Shown piece after piece: positions 10,316-20,344 of a stretch of DNA of 64,000 nt (position 1 is the stretch's first letter; the number at the start of each line of letters is the position of its first letter). The stretch comes from Microcoleus vaginatus WJT46-NPBG5. GTDB lineage: Bacteria > Cyanobacteriota > Cyanobacteriia > Cyanobacteriales > Oscillatoriaceae. The position numbers were made by a program, and so were the translations under genes. The DNA is taken from assembly GCA_019359355.1 (NCBI GenBank), contig JAHHHM010000001.1, positions 496,001 through 560,000 on the forward strand, written 5' to 3'. The notes under the pieces are model-generated. The model had not been told where the DNA came from, did no database searches, and saw only the letters and a program-made list of their open reading frames with translations.

Positions 10316-11060
10316 ATATTTCTCTCCTGAGTGTGGATCTATGGGAACCTACCTGAGACGGTTCGGGTAAACGATTGAGGCTGCTGTATTCGCCGGCTTC
10401 TTATTTAGGCTTAAGCGCTATACCGCAAGCGGTTGCCTCATCTGTTAATATCCGAGTCTATTTTCCTCACCCTCTGCTGTAGACATTTTTATAGTGCCCA
10501 ATTTTTGGTTAAGGTCACTATTACTTAATGGTTTGTCACTATTAAAGGCTTCAGAGCGCTCGTGCCTTGAGCCGGCAGCCCCTAACACAATAACCCACTA
10601 CTCATTTTAACGATTAAGTTTTCTATCTTTCTGTTTTTAGGATATTTCTCATATTGGTAGAGGTTTGCAACACAGTTGAGGTCAATCCTCCCCTCAAAAG
10701 TAATGAGCTGCTTTTTACACGCTTCCCCTAAAACGTGCAAACCCGAAAACACAAGCAAAGGATGTCAATATTACTCCAATCCCGCCTCCCAAAAGACGTT
10801 CACAGGAAATGTTGACACCCTTTTCTCTCGCCGGCAAGTTAGCGCAGATCGGGCGCTTAATATCTTGCAAGCTCATACTGAAATTAGCTCTCTCACAGAA
10901 TTATCTGTGGCGCTACCGTCAGTATTGTTACAGGCAAGGCAAAAATAGAATTGGGAATAAGGCTGCCTAACAGCCTTCTGTTCCCGAACTTGGGCGTTTC
11001 AACGCTGGGGCAAATACGAAGGAAATAAAAATCCCTTTAGCGCGACTAAGCGACGATAGA
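10316..11060. other. 745-base intergenic region upstream of the chemotaxis operon
   Basis: This region lies between the first chemotaxis gene and purQ, both on the minus strand. It should contain the operon promoter. A plus-strand frame of 90 codons (10676-10948) exists; its last 40 residues look protein-like (RALNILQAHTEI...) but I recognise no family, see no ribosome binding site and do not call it. No RNA gene or repeat was recognised. Confidence 0.4.
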
Positions 11061-11774
11061 CTATGGCCGAGAGGCTACCCGCAAACGTACTGCCGAGGCT
11101 AACAAACCCTCAAACAGCGCCACCCCATCTGTACCTCCCACCATTGGATCTGATGCCCGCTCTGGATGGGGCATCATTCCCAACACATTTCCCTTCTGAT
11201 TGCAAATCCCCGCAATATTATTTAAAGAACCATTGCTATTGCCGGCCTTGCTCACCTCACCCCCTGCCGTGCAGTAACGGAACAAGATTTGGCCATTATT
11301 CTCCAACTGAGCCAGCGTGTCCGCATCAGCATAATACCGGCCTTCCCCATGAGCGATAGGCAGCTCAATCACCTCACCGACTGCATAAGCAGATGTCCAA
11401 GGGGTGCCGGTGCGCTCAACCTTAACCGGCACCCGATCACAAATAAAATGCAAATCCTGATTCCGAGTCAGCGCCCCTGGCAAAAGTCCCGCTTCCGTCA
11501 GCACTTGGAAGCCATTGCAAATTCCTAGGACAAACTTCCCTTCAGATGCGTGCTTCACTACCTCCCGCATCACAGGTGAAAAGCGAGCGATTGCCCCACA
11601 CCGTAAATAATCCCCATAGCTGAAGCCGCCAGGAATCACCACCACATCGATATCAGAAATATCCGTCTCTTCATGCCAGATCGTGCGCGTCGGTTGGCCA
11701 AGAATCCCTTGAGTCACCCAAACCACATCGCGATCACAATTTGAACCCGGAAAAACAACAACCCCAAATTTCAT
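11061..11774 (-). CDS. purQ: Phosphoribosylformylglycinamidine synthase subunit PurQ (glutaminase)
   Basis: A 237-residue class I glutamine amidotransferase. It supplies ammonia from glutamine to PurL for conversion of FGAR to FGAM, the fourth step of purine synthesis. The N-terminus reads [13 protein letters not shown], typical of PurQ; the nucleophile Cys86 is in GICNGFQVL and the His-Glu pair in MMPHPERA near residue 205. Full length for the family (about 220-230). It lies 85 bases downstream of purS on the same strand; together with PurL (not in the window) they make the three-part enzyme used by cyanobacteria and Gram-positives. Start ATG. Confidence 0.97.
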   Translation of the reverse strand: MKFGVVVFPGSNCDRDVVWVTQGILGQPTRTIWHEETDISDIDVVVIPGGFSYGDYLRCGAIARFSPVMREVVKHASEGKFVLGICNGFQVLTEAGLLPGALTRNQDLHFICDRVPVKVERTGTPWTSAYAVGEVIELPIAHGEGRYYADADTLAQLENNGQILFRYCTAGGEVSKAGNSNGSLNNIAGICNQKGNVLGMMPHPERASDPMVGGTDGVALFEGLLASAVRLRVASRP

Positions 11775-11859
11775 AACCTAATCCGGCTAATGATTACCTG
11801 ACTTTCCCTATCCCTGGAGGCGTAAGCGAGAAATGCCCCACACCGTGAAACCCAGAAAC

Positions 11860-12141
11860 TTAAATACTCGTTTCCGCCGGCACCGCGATCTCAGTTAACT
11901 CAAAGCGATAATTTTCAATCACCGGATTGGCGAGTAACTGATCGCAAATTTGCTCCAACTGCTGGCGTGCCTCATCCTCGCCGGCACACGAGAGCGTCAG
12001 CTCAACATACTTGCCAATGCGGACTTGCCCTACATTGTCATATCCTAAATGCTTTAAGCCAGACTGCACAGCCACACCAGCCGGGTCTAAGACCGAAGGG
12101 CGAAGAGTAACATAGATTTGAGCGTGATAGGTTTGAGTCAC
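11860..12141 (-). CDS. purS: Phosphoribosylformylglycinamidine synthase subunit PurS
   Basis: A 93-residue small protein of the PurS family (YHAQIYVTLRPSVLDPAG, LGYDNVGQVRIGKY, LLANPVIENY). PurS dimers bridge PurL and PurQ and are needed for ammonia channelling in purine synthesis. It starts with GTG at 12141 and ends with a short acidic tail. It is the first gene of the purS-purQ pair; the divergent gene upstream is a Fur-family regulator with about 200 bases between them, enough for promoters in both directions. Confidence 0.95.
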   Translation of the reverse strand: MTQTYHAQIYVTLRPSVLDPAGVAVQSGLKHLGYDNVGQVRIGKYVELTLSCAGEDEARQQLEQICDQLLANPVIENYRFELTEIAVPAETSI

Positions 12142-12338
12142 AATAAAGCCCTAAATTTTATAGACAAAGCCGATGTCACCATCTCCCTATTTTAAAACCG
12201 GGAGCTGTTCAGTTTAACCAATTTTTTTGTGGGTTTTGGCCGGAGCGAATTTACCAAACCCAGCCATACTTGTCAACCCCTGAGTTAGCCTAGAAAAAGC
12301 CCCTAATTTGACCAGAACAGATAAAGCACCCTATTACC

Positions 12339-12743
12339 ATGAAAGCCGCTCGCACCCGCAGCCAGGATCGGATTCTGAACCTGCTCAAAAGCTTAAAACA
12401 AGCCGTTTCAGCTCAAGATATTTATGTGGAGCTACGCAACCGCAGCCAAGGCGTGGGGCTAGCCACCGTTTATCGTGCCTTAGAATCCTTAAAACTTGAA
12501 GGCGTTGTTCAGGTGCGAACCTTAGCCAACGGCGAATCCCTCTACGGCTGCATGCAGCAAGATCAGCACCACCTCACCTGTTTGCAGTGCGGGACATCCA
12601 TTCCGATTGACGAATGCCCCGTTCATCAGCTCGAAACCCAACTGCAACAGTCCTACCATTTCAAAGTTTTTTACCATACCTTAGAATTTTTTGGACTGTG
12701 CGACCAATGTCAGCCCGTTCAAGCCACCGCCTCAGAATTTTGA
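12339..12743 (+). CDS. Fur-family metalloregulator, probably Zur-type
   Basis: A 134-residue Fur-family repressor. The winged helix spans residues 7-70 (helix-turn-helix with GVGLATVYRALESL); the dimerisation and metal domain follows, with two structural zinc Cys pairs, CLQC (81, 84) and CDQC (121, 124), and His77/His78, Cys93, His96 and His107/His113 as candidate regulatory ligands. Cyanobacteria normally hold Fur, Zur and PerR paralogues; the short N-terminus and the DECPVHQLE segment with a Cys in the regulatory site region fit Zur best, but assignment from sequence alone is tentative. It is monocistronic and followed by a repeat-rich 97-base gap and a convergent gene. Confidence 0.85.
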   Translation: MKAARTRSQDRILNLLKSLKQAVSAQDIYVELRNRSQGVGLATVYRALESLKLEGVVQVRTLANGESLYGCMQQDQHHLTCLQCGTSIPIDECPVHQLETQLQQSYHFKVFYHTLEFFGLCDQCQPVQATASEF

Positions 12744-12806
12744 GGAGGGGATAGGGGCTAAGGACTAGGGGAAGAGCGAAAGAATGGTCGGGCATTCTCT
12801 ATTATT

Positions 12807-12848
12807 TATGCCCCATGCCCTATGCCCTATGCCCCATGCCCTATTCCC
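12807..12848. repeat. Short tandem heptanucleotide repeat (YATGCCC x6) reaching into the SPFH gene
   Basis: Six consecutive heptamers: TATGCCC, CATGCCC, TATGCCC, TATGCCC, CATGCCC, TATTCCC. This is the STRR type known from filamentous cyanobacteria. The last units overlap the stop codon and final codons of the minus-strand SPFH gene (stop at 12841-12843). Confidence 0.85.
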
Positions 12849-13803
12849 TACTTTCTACGTGTTCTCCAACAATTGAGCGAATCCCCTCAAACGTTGCTGG
12901 GATACTACGCGGATCCATAAACATCACCTTACTGCTATCGCTGCTGCCAATTTTTACGCCCATATCTAGATAATTCTGAGCCAGTAAGAACTGCAGCGCT
13001 TCACGGGTACTAGGATCAGACTTAAGCGTTTTAGCAATAATTTGCAGCGCCTCAGAGGTGGCTTGCGCCTTCAACACTTGCTGCTGACGTTCTGCTTGGG
13101 CTTTAAGTATAATCGCCTGCTGCTGAGCTTCTGCATCCAGAACCGCCGCTTTTTTGCGGGCTTGTGCGTCGAGTTCTAGCGCCTCAGCCTTGCCTCTAGC
13201 GCTATTTACCGCAGACTCTCGCTCTCCTTCAGAGGTCAAAATTGCCGCCCGTTTGCGTCGATCTGCTGACATTTGCAATTCCATCGATTCCTGCACGGTT
13301 TTGGAAGGGATAATATCGCGCAGTTCTACCCGCGTCACCTTCACTCCCCAAGGATCAGTGGCAATGTCTAAATCCCGCAGCAACAATTCGTTGATTTGTG
13401 AACGGGCGGTAAACGTTTGATCGAGTTCGAGTTGCCCCATTTCTGCACGAATTTGAGTCAATACCAAATTCACCATTGCTGACTGAAGATTTTCCACTTT
13501 GTAGTAGGCTTTCTCCAAATCCATTATCCGCCAGTAAACGACTGCATCAACCGTGATGGAAACGTTGTCACGGGTAATACACTGTTGCGGTGGAATGTCT
13601 AAGACTTTTTCTCGAATTGTTTGCTGGTAAACGACGCGATCTAAAAATGGGGTGACAAAGTTAAGACCGGGTTCGAGTTTTTTACCGTTATATTTACCTA
13701 ACGTTTCTACTAAGGCTGCGTTACCTTGATTGATAATTTTGACCGAGCCGGCAAGTGCAGAACCACCGAGAGCCAAAAATACCATAAGAAATAGCTGTTC
13801 CAT
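12841..13803 (-). CDS. SPFH/stomatin-family membrane protein (paraslipin-like)
   Basis: A 320-residue protein with one N-terminal hydrophobic helix (residues 2-20) followed by an SPFH domain ([17 protein letters not shown] through [11 protein letters not shown], about 22-185), a charged Ala/Glu/Arg-rich coiled coil (about 190-265) and a conserved C-terminal part. Such proteins form large ring-shaped oligomers at membranes and often regulate proteases or organise microdomains. The gene 132 bases upstream on the same strand encodes an NfeD protein, the usual partner of stomatin/paraslipin proteins, which supports a joint role. The last residues (ESRE) are partly encoded by the heptamer repeat. 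ATG start; length normal for the family. Confidence 0.92.
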   Translation of the reverse strand: MEQLFLMVFLALGGSALAGSVKIINQGNAALVETLGKYNGKKLEPGLNFVTPFLDRVVYQQTIREKVLDIPPQQCITRDNVSITVDAVVYWRIMDLEKAYYKVENLQSAMVNLVLTQIRAEMGQLELDQTFTARSQINELLLRDLDIATDPWGVKVTRVELRDIIPSKTVQESMELQMSADRRKRAAILTSEGERESAVNSARGKAEALELDAQARKKAAVLDAEAQQQAIILKAQAERQQQVLKAQATSEALQIIAKTLKSDPSTREALQFLLAQNYLDMGVKIGSSDSSKVMFMDPRSIPATFEGIRSIVGEHVESRE

Positions 13804-13935
13804 TTTGAACCTCTTGCATTTGAATTTTGAAACAGGTTGAGCCTAGGAATTTAGGAGGTTATGTGGGATTACAGTTAGCGGGTTTCCTTACCGAAAAATT
13901 CCTATAGCACTAGATACAACTTGAATGAGTGTGAT

Positions 13936-14436
13936 TTAGGAATGCAGGAGATGTTCAGGGACTACAATCAGGGTGTTGCCTTCACGCCTGACTACCAGAA
14001 CTTTTTGGTTCGGGGCAATTGCCATTTGGTAATCCTCACACCGGGCACGCCAAGAATTTCCTTCATAAATCACCCGACCGGCCTGTCCGGGTAAAATCTC
14101 TGTCAGAGTTTGTGCTTCCTTCGCATCCTCGATAGTAGGCACCTTGCGGTTGGGCAGCAGCCGTCTGGACAGAACCGTTAAAACCAGAGAAAGTACCATC
14201 CACAGCCCGATCTGCAAGCTCATATTCAACCCAGTCAGGGAGACAAGCGCGACGGCAAAGGCGCTCAGTCCCATTGTAAATTCCACAAAGGCGGTGGGGA
14301 AAAATAGCTCCATCAAGCAAAGAACCGCCCCTGCCACTAACCAGAGTATTGTTGAGGTCAATAACATAGATAAAACCGATGGAGGTGATGCTGTTGCTGC
14401 CACCTGTGGAATTAACCAAATCACACTCAAACCCAT
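13936..14436 (-). CDS. NfeD-family membrane protein
   Basis: A 166-residue protein (from ATG 14436) with about four hydrophobic stretches (roughly 20-95, including ILWLVAGAVLCLMELFFPTA) and a C-terminal OB-fold domain (GQAGRVIYEGNSWRARC to VLVVRREGNTLIVVP). This is the short NfeD form that pairs with SPFH proteins; the OB domain is thought to bind the partner. The frame is open further up to a TTG at 14472, but a GGGGAGG ribosome binding site precedes ATG 14436, so I chose that start. It is the first gene of an nfeD-SPFH pair. Divergent to the phosphatase gene at 14664. Confidence 0.88.
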   Translation of the reverse strand: MGLSVIWLIPQVAATASPPSVLSMLLTSTILWLVAGAVLCLMELFFPTAFVEFTMGLSAFAVALVSLTGLNMSLQIGLWMVLSLVLTVLSRRLLPNRKVPTIEDAKEAQTLTEILPGQAGRVIYEGNSWRARCEDYQMAIAPNQKVLVVRREGNTLIVVPEHLLHS

Positions 14437-14663
14437 TGACAGACCGGCCTCCCCAGAGTGGGTATTGATCAAGGCTGATTTGACGTGGCCGGCTTGATTG
14501 CAATGGCCAAGGGTTATCGCTCGCTAATTAATGCCGGCAATTTTTAATTAAGCTAGGTGATTGAAAATTTAGAGGTAGCTTTTTCAGTCTATGCTAGCTT
14601 TCAGTGATTCGCTATCTTGATCAACTTAACTTAAAAGTGTTTCTGTAGAAACTTCTGGGACGC

Positions 14664-16607
14664 ATGAGCAGTTCAGAGCCGGCCATTTACTGTATTAATC
14701 CCGCTTGCGCGAATCCCCACAATTCCCTTGGGGGTCAAGTCTGTGCGAGTTGCCAAACGCCTCTGGTGTATCGCTATCTTTGGGCAGTTGGCCCAGAGGC
14801 AGCGCAGGTTGCCATCGGCCAAGTCATTCACAACCGCTACTCGGTAGTTGCACCGCAAATCTGGCTAGATACTCAGCCGGCAGCGCAACCCTTTGTTCCC
14901 CAAGATTTTCCGGAGGCGATTCTCCCATACTTACATTTATATCCTCACCGGCTCCATGTTCCGGAGGTGTATGGGTTTGCCGAAGTCGGGGAGGGATCAG
15001 AGACAACTCAGATTTTGCTGCTGGAAAATGTGCCGGTTGATCCTGTCGGGAACTTATATCCTTCTGTGGTAGAGGCGTGGCCCACGGCATCAGCGGTGCG
15101 CCAGGTTTACTGGCTGTGGCAACTTCTGCAACTTTGGACGCCTTTATCAGAACAGGGGGTGGCGGCGAGTCTGCTGGCTACAGATAACATCCGGGTTGAA
15201 GGTTGGCGGGTGTGGTTGCAAGAACTTTATCTCGATGACACCGGCACCGGCAAAACGAAGGCGCTCTCTAAGATGCGCTTAAAAGATTTGGGATACTATT
15301 GGTTGAGTTGGATTTCTGGAGCACAGCCGCAAGTTGCAGACCAACTTAAAGAGATTTGCGAGATGCTACGGCGCGGTCATGCGACCCTAGAAGATATCTC
15401 AGCGCAACTTAATCAGCTATTGCTAGAACAAGCAGCAGAGTTACCCTTACGTGTGCGGGTTGCCGGCGCTACAGATACCGGCCCGATCCGTGAACACAAT
15501 GAAGATACCTGTTATCCGACAACGGCGGATGTAAAGGCGCGAAATATTCCGTCTAATAACCAGTTAATTCCTCATTTCTTCGTGGTTTGTGATGGCGTTG
15601 GGGGCCATGAGGGCGGAGAAGTTGCCAGTCAGTTGGCGGTACATTCCCTAAAGGCACTGGTACAGACTTTACTTGCAGATACGGCTGAAGCACCAGATAT
15701 CACGTCTCCTGATGTGGTAATGCAGCAACTCGAAGAAAGCATTCGGGTGATTAATAATACGATTGCCGCTCAGAATGACGCTCAGGGTCGCTCATCTCGG
15801 CAGCGCATGGGAACGACGTTGGTAATGGCTTTGCAGCTACCGCAAAAAGTCAGGGCGGCAAGTGGGGTGGAGTTTGGCAATGGTCATGAGCTTTATATTG
15901 CTCATGTGGGAGATAGCCGCGCCTATTGGATCACGGGCGATTATTGCCAGCGGCTGACGGTGGATGATGATGTATCGGTTCGGGAAGTCCGTTTGGGACG
16001 TTGTCTGTATCGGGAAGCGCTAGAGCGATCAGATGCCGGTGCGCTGACTCAAGCGCTGGGAACGCGGGATGCTGAGTTTCTGCGTCCGAACATCCGGCGG
16101 TTCATTGTGGAAGAAGATGGCTTGCTGCTGCTGTGTTCGGATGGCTTGAGTGATAATGACTGGGTGGAGCTAGCTTGGGCGAATTATGCGCCGGCAGTGC
16201 TTAAGGGGGAAATGCCTATTGAGGCAGCAGTCCAGGCTTTGATTGATCTGGCGAATGATAAGAATGGTCATGATAATACGTCGGTGGTTCTGGCTCACTG
16301 CCGGTTCTCTCCTGAACCGTTGGTACTTTTTGAGCCGGTGCAAATCCCGACTTTAAACAAGCCGGTGGAGTCTGAACTTTCAGAGGCTTCTAAAGCGCTG
16401 CTTTATGATGAACCGGCTGCCGGTGAGCAAACTGTGTCCGTTCAAGCACAACCCCCGAAGCGTCAAAAAAGTTTGGTGAGTGTTGTAGTGCTGTTAGGCG
16501 TATTATTGGGAATCGGAGTTGTGGGGTTGCTTGCTTGGTCGCAACTTGATCGTCCAGGTTTTGAGCGACTACGTGATGGACTTTTCCCGCCGGCGCAATC
16601 TCGATAA
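14664..16607 (+). CDS. PP2C-type protein phosphatase with N-terminal zinc ribbon and kinase-like segment, membrane anchored
   Basis: A 647-residue protein. Residues 8-35 hold a four-Cys zinc ribbon (CINPAC and CASC pairs) of the type at the N-terminus of several cyanobacterial Ser/Thr kinases. Residues about 50-265 resemble a degenerate protein kinase fold (HNRYSVV start, HVPEVYGF, ILLLENV, LATDNIRVEGW) but lack the catalytic HRD/DFG residues. The PP2C catalytic domain follows (about 270-550) with metal-binding motifs GPIREHNED, VVCDGVGGHEGG, HVGDSRAY and LCSDGLSDND. Residues 610-632 form one membrane helix near the C-terminus, leaving the catalytic domain presumably in the cytoplasm. It should dephosphorylate Ser/Thr phosphoproteins; the pseudokinase reading of the N-terminus is inference. 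Confidence 0.88.
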   Translation: MSSSEPAIYCINPACANPHNSLGGQVCASCQTPLVYRYLWAVGPEAAQVAIGQVIHNRYSVVAPQIWLDTQPAAQPFVPQDFPEAILPYLHLYPHRLHVPEVYGFAEVGEGSETTQILLLENVPVDPVGNLYPSVVEAWPTASAVRQVYWLWQLLQLWTPLSEQGVAASLLATDNIRVEGWRVWLQELYLDDTGTGKTKALSKMRLKDLGYYWLSWISGAQPQVADQLKEICEMLRRGHATLEDISAQLNQLLLEQAAELPLRVRVAGATDTGPIREHNEDTCYPTTADVKARNIPSNNQLIPHFFVVCDGVGGHEGGEVASQLAVHSLKALVQTLLADTAEAPDITSPDVVMQQLEESIRVINNTIAAQNDAQGRSSRQRMGTTLVMALQLPQKVRAASGVEFGNGHELYIAHVGDSRAYWITGDYCQRLTVDDDVSVREVRLGRCLYREALERSDAGALTQALGTRDAEFLRPNIRRFIVEEDGLLLLCSDGLSDNDWVELAWANYAPAVLKGEMPIEAAVQALIDLANDKNGHDNTSVVLAHCRFSPEPLVLFEPVQIPTLNKPVESELSEASKALLYDEPAAGEQTVSVQAQPPKRQKSLVSVVVLLGVLLGIGVVGLLAWSQLDRPGFERLRDGLFPPAQSR

Positions 16608-17632
16608 ACTTCCTTATGGCTGTTGAGATTTTTGCTTAAGAAACTACAGATGATTGGGTATCGTGCCGGCAGATATAGACACCGATAGCGTTTCTAATTG
16701 AAATGTAAACGGTGATTTGCCTTCTAAAGACGTTGCTTGAAATATCTAAAGGCAAAAAATATAAATCAATTAGAAGCGCCATAAACTTAATATTTTAAGT
16801 AAACTTAATTAACGGCTGATCTATAGCAATCCTATTTGAATTGTAAAAACTTGGGGTGCGGGCATCTAAAAAGCAGCTCAACGCACACGCTACGCGAAAG
16901 CACTCCGGGAAAATCTCAGGAATATTTTAACATTGCTTTATATTTATTCCAGCCAAAAATATTATTTTTTATTTTTCAAGTTTTTTAATTTTTAAATAGC
17001 TTAAATGAATTTAAAGCATCTAATTTCTTACAATTTGTTGTGAGGGGGCATCTTGCCCGTTTGCTGCCATCTGTAGCAGTAAGATGCTCTAATATTTTTG
17101 TCACATTAGACAGAAAGATACTCCCACTACAAATATTTTCGCCAATGTGGGATGTTTTTATTTTTATTAAAATTCACTTAAATACGGAATAGCTTGTGAA
17201 TCTATAGTTCAGCCTCGCCATCATCACTAATAGAGGACTTCTGCCATACAAAGTGTGAATAACCTAACGCTGCCGGCTCATAACCCAAGAACCCTGCACT
17301 CTGATGCAAACGTATCACGATACCCGGCCTACCACCCAAAAAAAACTCGCTGCACAGCGAAAAAACTTGACTTTTTAAGTAAATTATGTGTATTTGAAGA
17401 AACCCCCTAAAGTGAGAAACCCGTCTGCCGGCAACGCTTATGTAGTCGTTCATATTGGATATAAAGAGAATAAGGTAATTTGATAATCTCCCAGAAACCA
17501 AGGGCACGGTTAGGGCACAAGTGCCATCACAGCCGGCCCAGAAGTCCTAATATTTAAAAAGTCACTCTTGACATTTCGCCCAAAATCTCTCAAGTTGACT
17601 CTCTAGCCAAGCTGCTATCCAAAAAAGGTGCC
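16608..17632. other. 1,025-base AT-rich intergenic region with repeats and hairpins before topA
   Basis: No convincing gene. A 101-codon minus frame (17202-17507) has no family resemblance. The region holds a nested inverted repeat (16688-16779, listed separately), a copy of a dispersed intergenic motif (16850-16867, CTTGGGGTGCGGGCATCT, preceded by TATAGCAATC at 16822), and a hairpin GCATCTT (17048-17054) with AAGATGC (17081-17087) enclosing CTGC/GCAG and followed by TTTTT at 17095, which could terminate plus-strand transcription. The last 60 bases should include the topA promoter. Confidence 0.5.
16688..16779. repeat. Nested inverted repeat, about 92 bases
   Basis: The outer arms, 14 bases with one G-U pair (16688-16701 and 16766-16779, core TTCTAATTGA/TCAATTAGAA), enclose an inner 8-base stem TTTGCCTT/AAGGCAAA (16716-16723 and 16749-16756). 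It resembles a small structured mobile-type repeat or a folded RNA. No target-site duplication was recognised. Confidence 0.5.
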
Positions 17633-20305
17633 ATGTCAACCCTAGTTATCGTCGAATCTCCCACCAAAGCACGCACCATCCGTAATTACCTGCCTTCCAC
17701 CTATCGTGTGGAAGCCTCAATGGGTCATGTGCGCGATCTCCCGTCGTCTGCCGAAGAAATTCCCGAAGCTGTTAAGGGAGAAAAATGGGCGCAGCTTGGG
17801 GTGAATGTGGAGGCCGACTTTGAACCCTTGTACGTTGTCCCCAAAGACAAAAAGAAAATAGTCAAACAGCTCAAAGATGCACTGAAAGATGCGGATGAAC
17901 TGATTTTGGCCACAGACGAAGACCGGGAAGGGGAAAGCATTAGCTGGCATTTATTGCAATTGCTAAAACCTAAAGTGCCCACCAAGCGGATGGTGTTTCA
18001 CGAAATCACGCAAGAGGCAATCCGCGAAGCCTTGAAAAACTGCCGCAATATTGATGAGCAGTTGGTACGCGCCCAAGAAACGCGGCGAATTTTAGACCGG
18101 CTTGTGGGATATACCCTCTCTCCCCTACTGTGGAAAAAAATTGCCTCTGGTTTGTCTGCAGGGCGGGTTCAGTCGGTTGCGGTGCGGCTTTTGGTGCAGC
18201 GGGAACGTCAGCGTCGCGCCTTCCGCCAAGGTAGCTACTGGGATCTCAAGGCGACTCTGACCCACGAAAAAACGCCTTTTGATGCCAAACTGGTGATGTT
18301 AGCCGGCACCAAATTAGCCACCGGCAGCGATTTCGATGAAGCCACAGGTCAAATTATTGCCGGCCGGCGCGTGGTTTTGCTCAACGAAGCCGAGGCGAGA
18401 GCATTACAGGATAGATTATTCGGCAAAACTTGGGCAGTCTCTAACTTAGAAGAACGCCCCGTTACCCGCAAGCCGGCCCCTCCGTTTACTACCTCAACTC
18501 TGCAACAAGAAGCGAACCGCAAACTGCGGATGTCTGCCCGCGATACCATGCGAACCGCTCAAAGTCTGTACGAGCAAGGGTATATTACCTATATGCGAAC
18601 CGACTCGGTGCATTTATCCGACCAGGCGATCACGGCAGCACGCAGTTGCGTTGAGGAAATGTATGGCAAGCAGTATCTCAGTCCGCAACCTCGGCAATAT
18701 ACGACTAAGAGCAAAGGTGCACAAGAAGCACACGAAGCCATTCGTCCCGCCGGCAGCAGTTTCCGTACCCCGCAACAAACCGGCTTAGCCGGTCGAGAAC
18801 TGCAACTGTATGATTTGATTTGGAAACGCACCGTTGCTTCCCAAATGGCAGACTCGCGCCAAACTCACATCACCGTAGAAATGCAAGTTGAAGATGCCGG
18901 CTTTCGTTCTAGTGGCAAGCGCATCGACTTCCCCGGTTTCTTGCGGGCTTATGTGGAAGGTTCCGATGATCCGGATGCTGCTATTGAAGATCAAGAAGTG
19001 ATTCTGCCGGCCCTCAAAGTTGGAGATCGCCCCAAATGCCGCGATCTCGAAGCGATCGGTCACGAAACCCAGCCGCCGGCCCGTTTCACGGAAGCTTCTT
19101 TGGTAAAAACCCTGGAAAGTGAAGGCATCGGGCGTCCCAGCACCTACGCCAGCATCATTGGCACCATTATTGATCGCGGCTACTCCCAACTCGTCAGCAA
19201 CGCCCTCATTCCTACCTTCACAGCGTTTGCAGTCACCAGCTTGCTGGAAAAACACTTTCCCGAATTGGTAGACACCCGCTTTACCTCCCGCATGGAACAA
19301 ACCCTGGATGACATTTCCACCGGCGAAGCGAAATGGTTGCCCTATTTGCACGAATTCTTCCTGGGCCAAAAGGGTTTAGAAACCCAAGTCAAAGAACGGG
19401 AAAACCAGATCGACCCCAGTGAAGCGCGGACAGTGGAACTGGAGAACTTGGCGGCTAAAGTGCGGATCGGACGCTTTGGCCCCTACATTGAAGTGGAAAA
19501 TGGCAATGGGCCGGTGACTGCCTCGATCCCCAAAGATTTGACACCGGCAGACTTAGATCCGCAGAAGGTAGAGGTGCTGCTGCGGCAGAAAACAGAAGGC
19601 CCGGATGAAGTAGGCCGGCATCCCCTCACTGGCGAATTGATTTATATCAAAAACGGCACTTACGGCCCTTATGTCGAGTTAGGTGAAGTTTCTGAGGAGA
19701 ACAAGAAACCGAAACGTGCTTCTTTGCCTAAAGGCGTGAAGCCGGAAGACGTGACGCTGGAAATGGCAGTGGGGCTGCTTTCCCTGCCCCGCACCTTAGG
19801 AACCCATCCAGAAACCGGCGGTAAAATCCAAGCAAGTTTGGGCAAGTTTGGCCCTTATGTGGTGCATAACCAGGGAAAAGACTTGGAGGGAAAAGACTCG
19901 AAAGATTATCGCTCGCTTAAGGCCAGTGACGATGTCTTGACAATTGAGCTTAAACGTGCATTGGAACTCCTGTCGGAGCCGAAGAAGGGCGGGCGCGGCA
20001 CTCGGAGCAAGACGAAGGCAGCTTTGCGGGAACTTGGCCAGCACCCAGCCGACGGGGAGCCGGTGAATGTTTATGATGGGCCGTATGGGCCGTATGTGAA
20101 GCACGGGAAAACTAATGCTTCTGTACCGGAAGATCGATCTGTAGAGGATCTAACGCTGGCAGAGGCCGTGGAACTTTTGGCGGCAAAGGCTTCATCTGGC
20201 AAGAGTTCGTCTAAATCGAGTGGCTCAAAATCGGATAGCGCGACTAAGACTAAGGCTGCCGGTAAGAAATCGACAACCCGCAAAACCACTCAGAAAAAGA
20301 CTTAG
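17633..20305 (+). CDS. topA: DNA topoisomerase I
   Basis: An 890-residue type IA topoisomerase that relaxes negative supercoils. The N-terminal Toprim domain shows [13 protein letters not shown] and the acidic DEDREGESI metal site; the catalytic tyrosine is Tyr320 in ITYMRTDS, matching Tyr319 of E. coli. Instead of zinc fingers, the C-terminus has four copies of a repeat with GPYV (for example [38 protein letters not shown]), as usual for cyanobacterial TopA, followed by a Ser/Lys-rich basic tail of about 40 residues that probably contacts DNA. ATG start; length typical. It stands alone and ends convergently with a tyrosinase gene. Confidence 0.97.
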   Translation: MSTLVIVESPTKARTIRNYLPSTYRVEASMGHVRDLPSSAEEIPEAVKGEKWAQLGVNVEADFEPLYVVPKDKKKIVKQLKDALKDADELILATDEDREGESISWHLLQLLKPKVPTKRMVFHEITQEAIREALKNCRNIDEQLVRAQETRRILDRLVGYTLSPLLWKKIASGLSAGRVQSVAVRLLVQRERQRRAFRQGSYWDLKATLTHEKTPFDAKLVMLAGTKLATGSDFDEATGQIIAGRRVVLLNEAEARALQDRLFGKTWAVSNLEERPVTRKPAPPFTTSTLQQEANRKLRMSARDTMRTAQSLYEQGYITYMRTDSVHLSDQAITAARSCVEEMYGKQYLSPQPRQYTTKSKGAQEAHEAIRPAGSSFRTPQQTGLAGRELQLYDLIWKRTVASQMADSRQTHITVEMQVEDAGFRSSGKRIDFPGFLRAYVEGSDDPDAAIEDQEVILPALKVGDRPKCRDLEAIGHETQPPARFTEASLVKTLESEGIGRPSTYASIIGTIIDRGYSQLVSNALIPTFTAFAVTSLLEKHFPELVDTRFTSRMEQTLDDISTGEAKWLPYLHEFFLGQKGLETQVKERENQIDPSEARTVELENLAAKVRIGRFGPYIEVENGNGPVTASIPKDLTPADLDPQKVEVLLRQKTEGPDEVGRHPLTGELIYIKNGTYGPYVELGEVSEENKKPKRASLPKGVKPEDVTLEMAVGLLSLPRTLGTHPETGGKIQASLGKFGPYVVHNQGKDLEGKDSKDYRSLKASDDVLTIELKRALELLSEPKKGGRGTRSKTKAALRELGQHPADGEPVNVYDGPYGPYVKHGKTNASVPEDRSVEDLTLAEAVELLAAKASSGKSSSKSSGSKSDSATKTKAAGKKSTTRKTTQKKT

Positions 20306-20317
20306 ACGGTAAAGAGT

Positions 20318-20344
20318 TAATCGCTCAGTATTAATGAGCGATTA
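20318..20344. terminator. Possible shared terminator hairpin between topA and tyrosinase
   Basis: A perfect 10-base stem, TAATCGCTCA (20318-20327) with TGAGCGATTA (20335-20344), and a 7-base loop lie between the convergent genes; the right arm contains the tyrosinase stop codon (20342-20344). No clear T-tract follows, so termination function is uncertain. Confidence 0.4.

Noticed and set aside
10676-10948. 90-codon plus frame upstream of the chemotaxis operon
   Set aside because: The second half looks protein-like, but there is no RBS, no family match and it runs against neighbouring genes; not enough support.
16688-16779. Insertion sequence
   Set aside because: No transposase frame in the spacer; only a small inverted repeat is present.
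17202-17507. 101-codon minus frame before topA
   Set aside because: Composition and lack of a start signal suggest spurious reading through spacer DNA.
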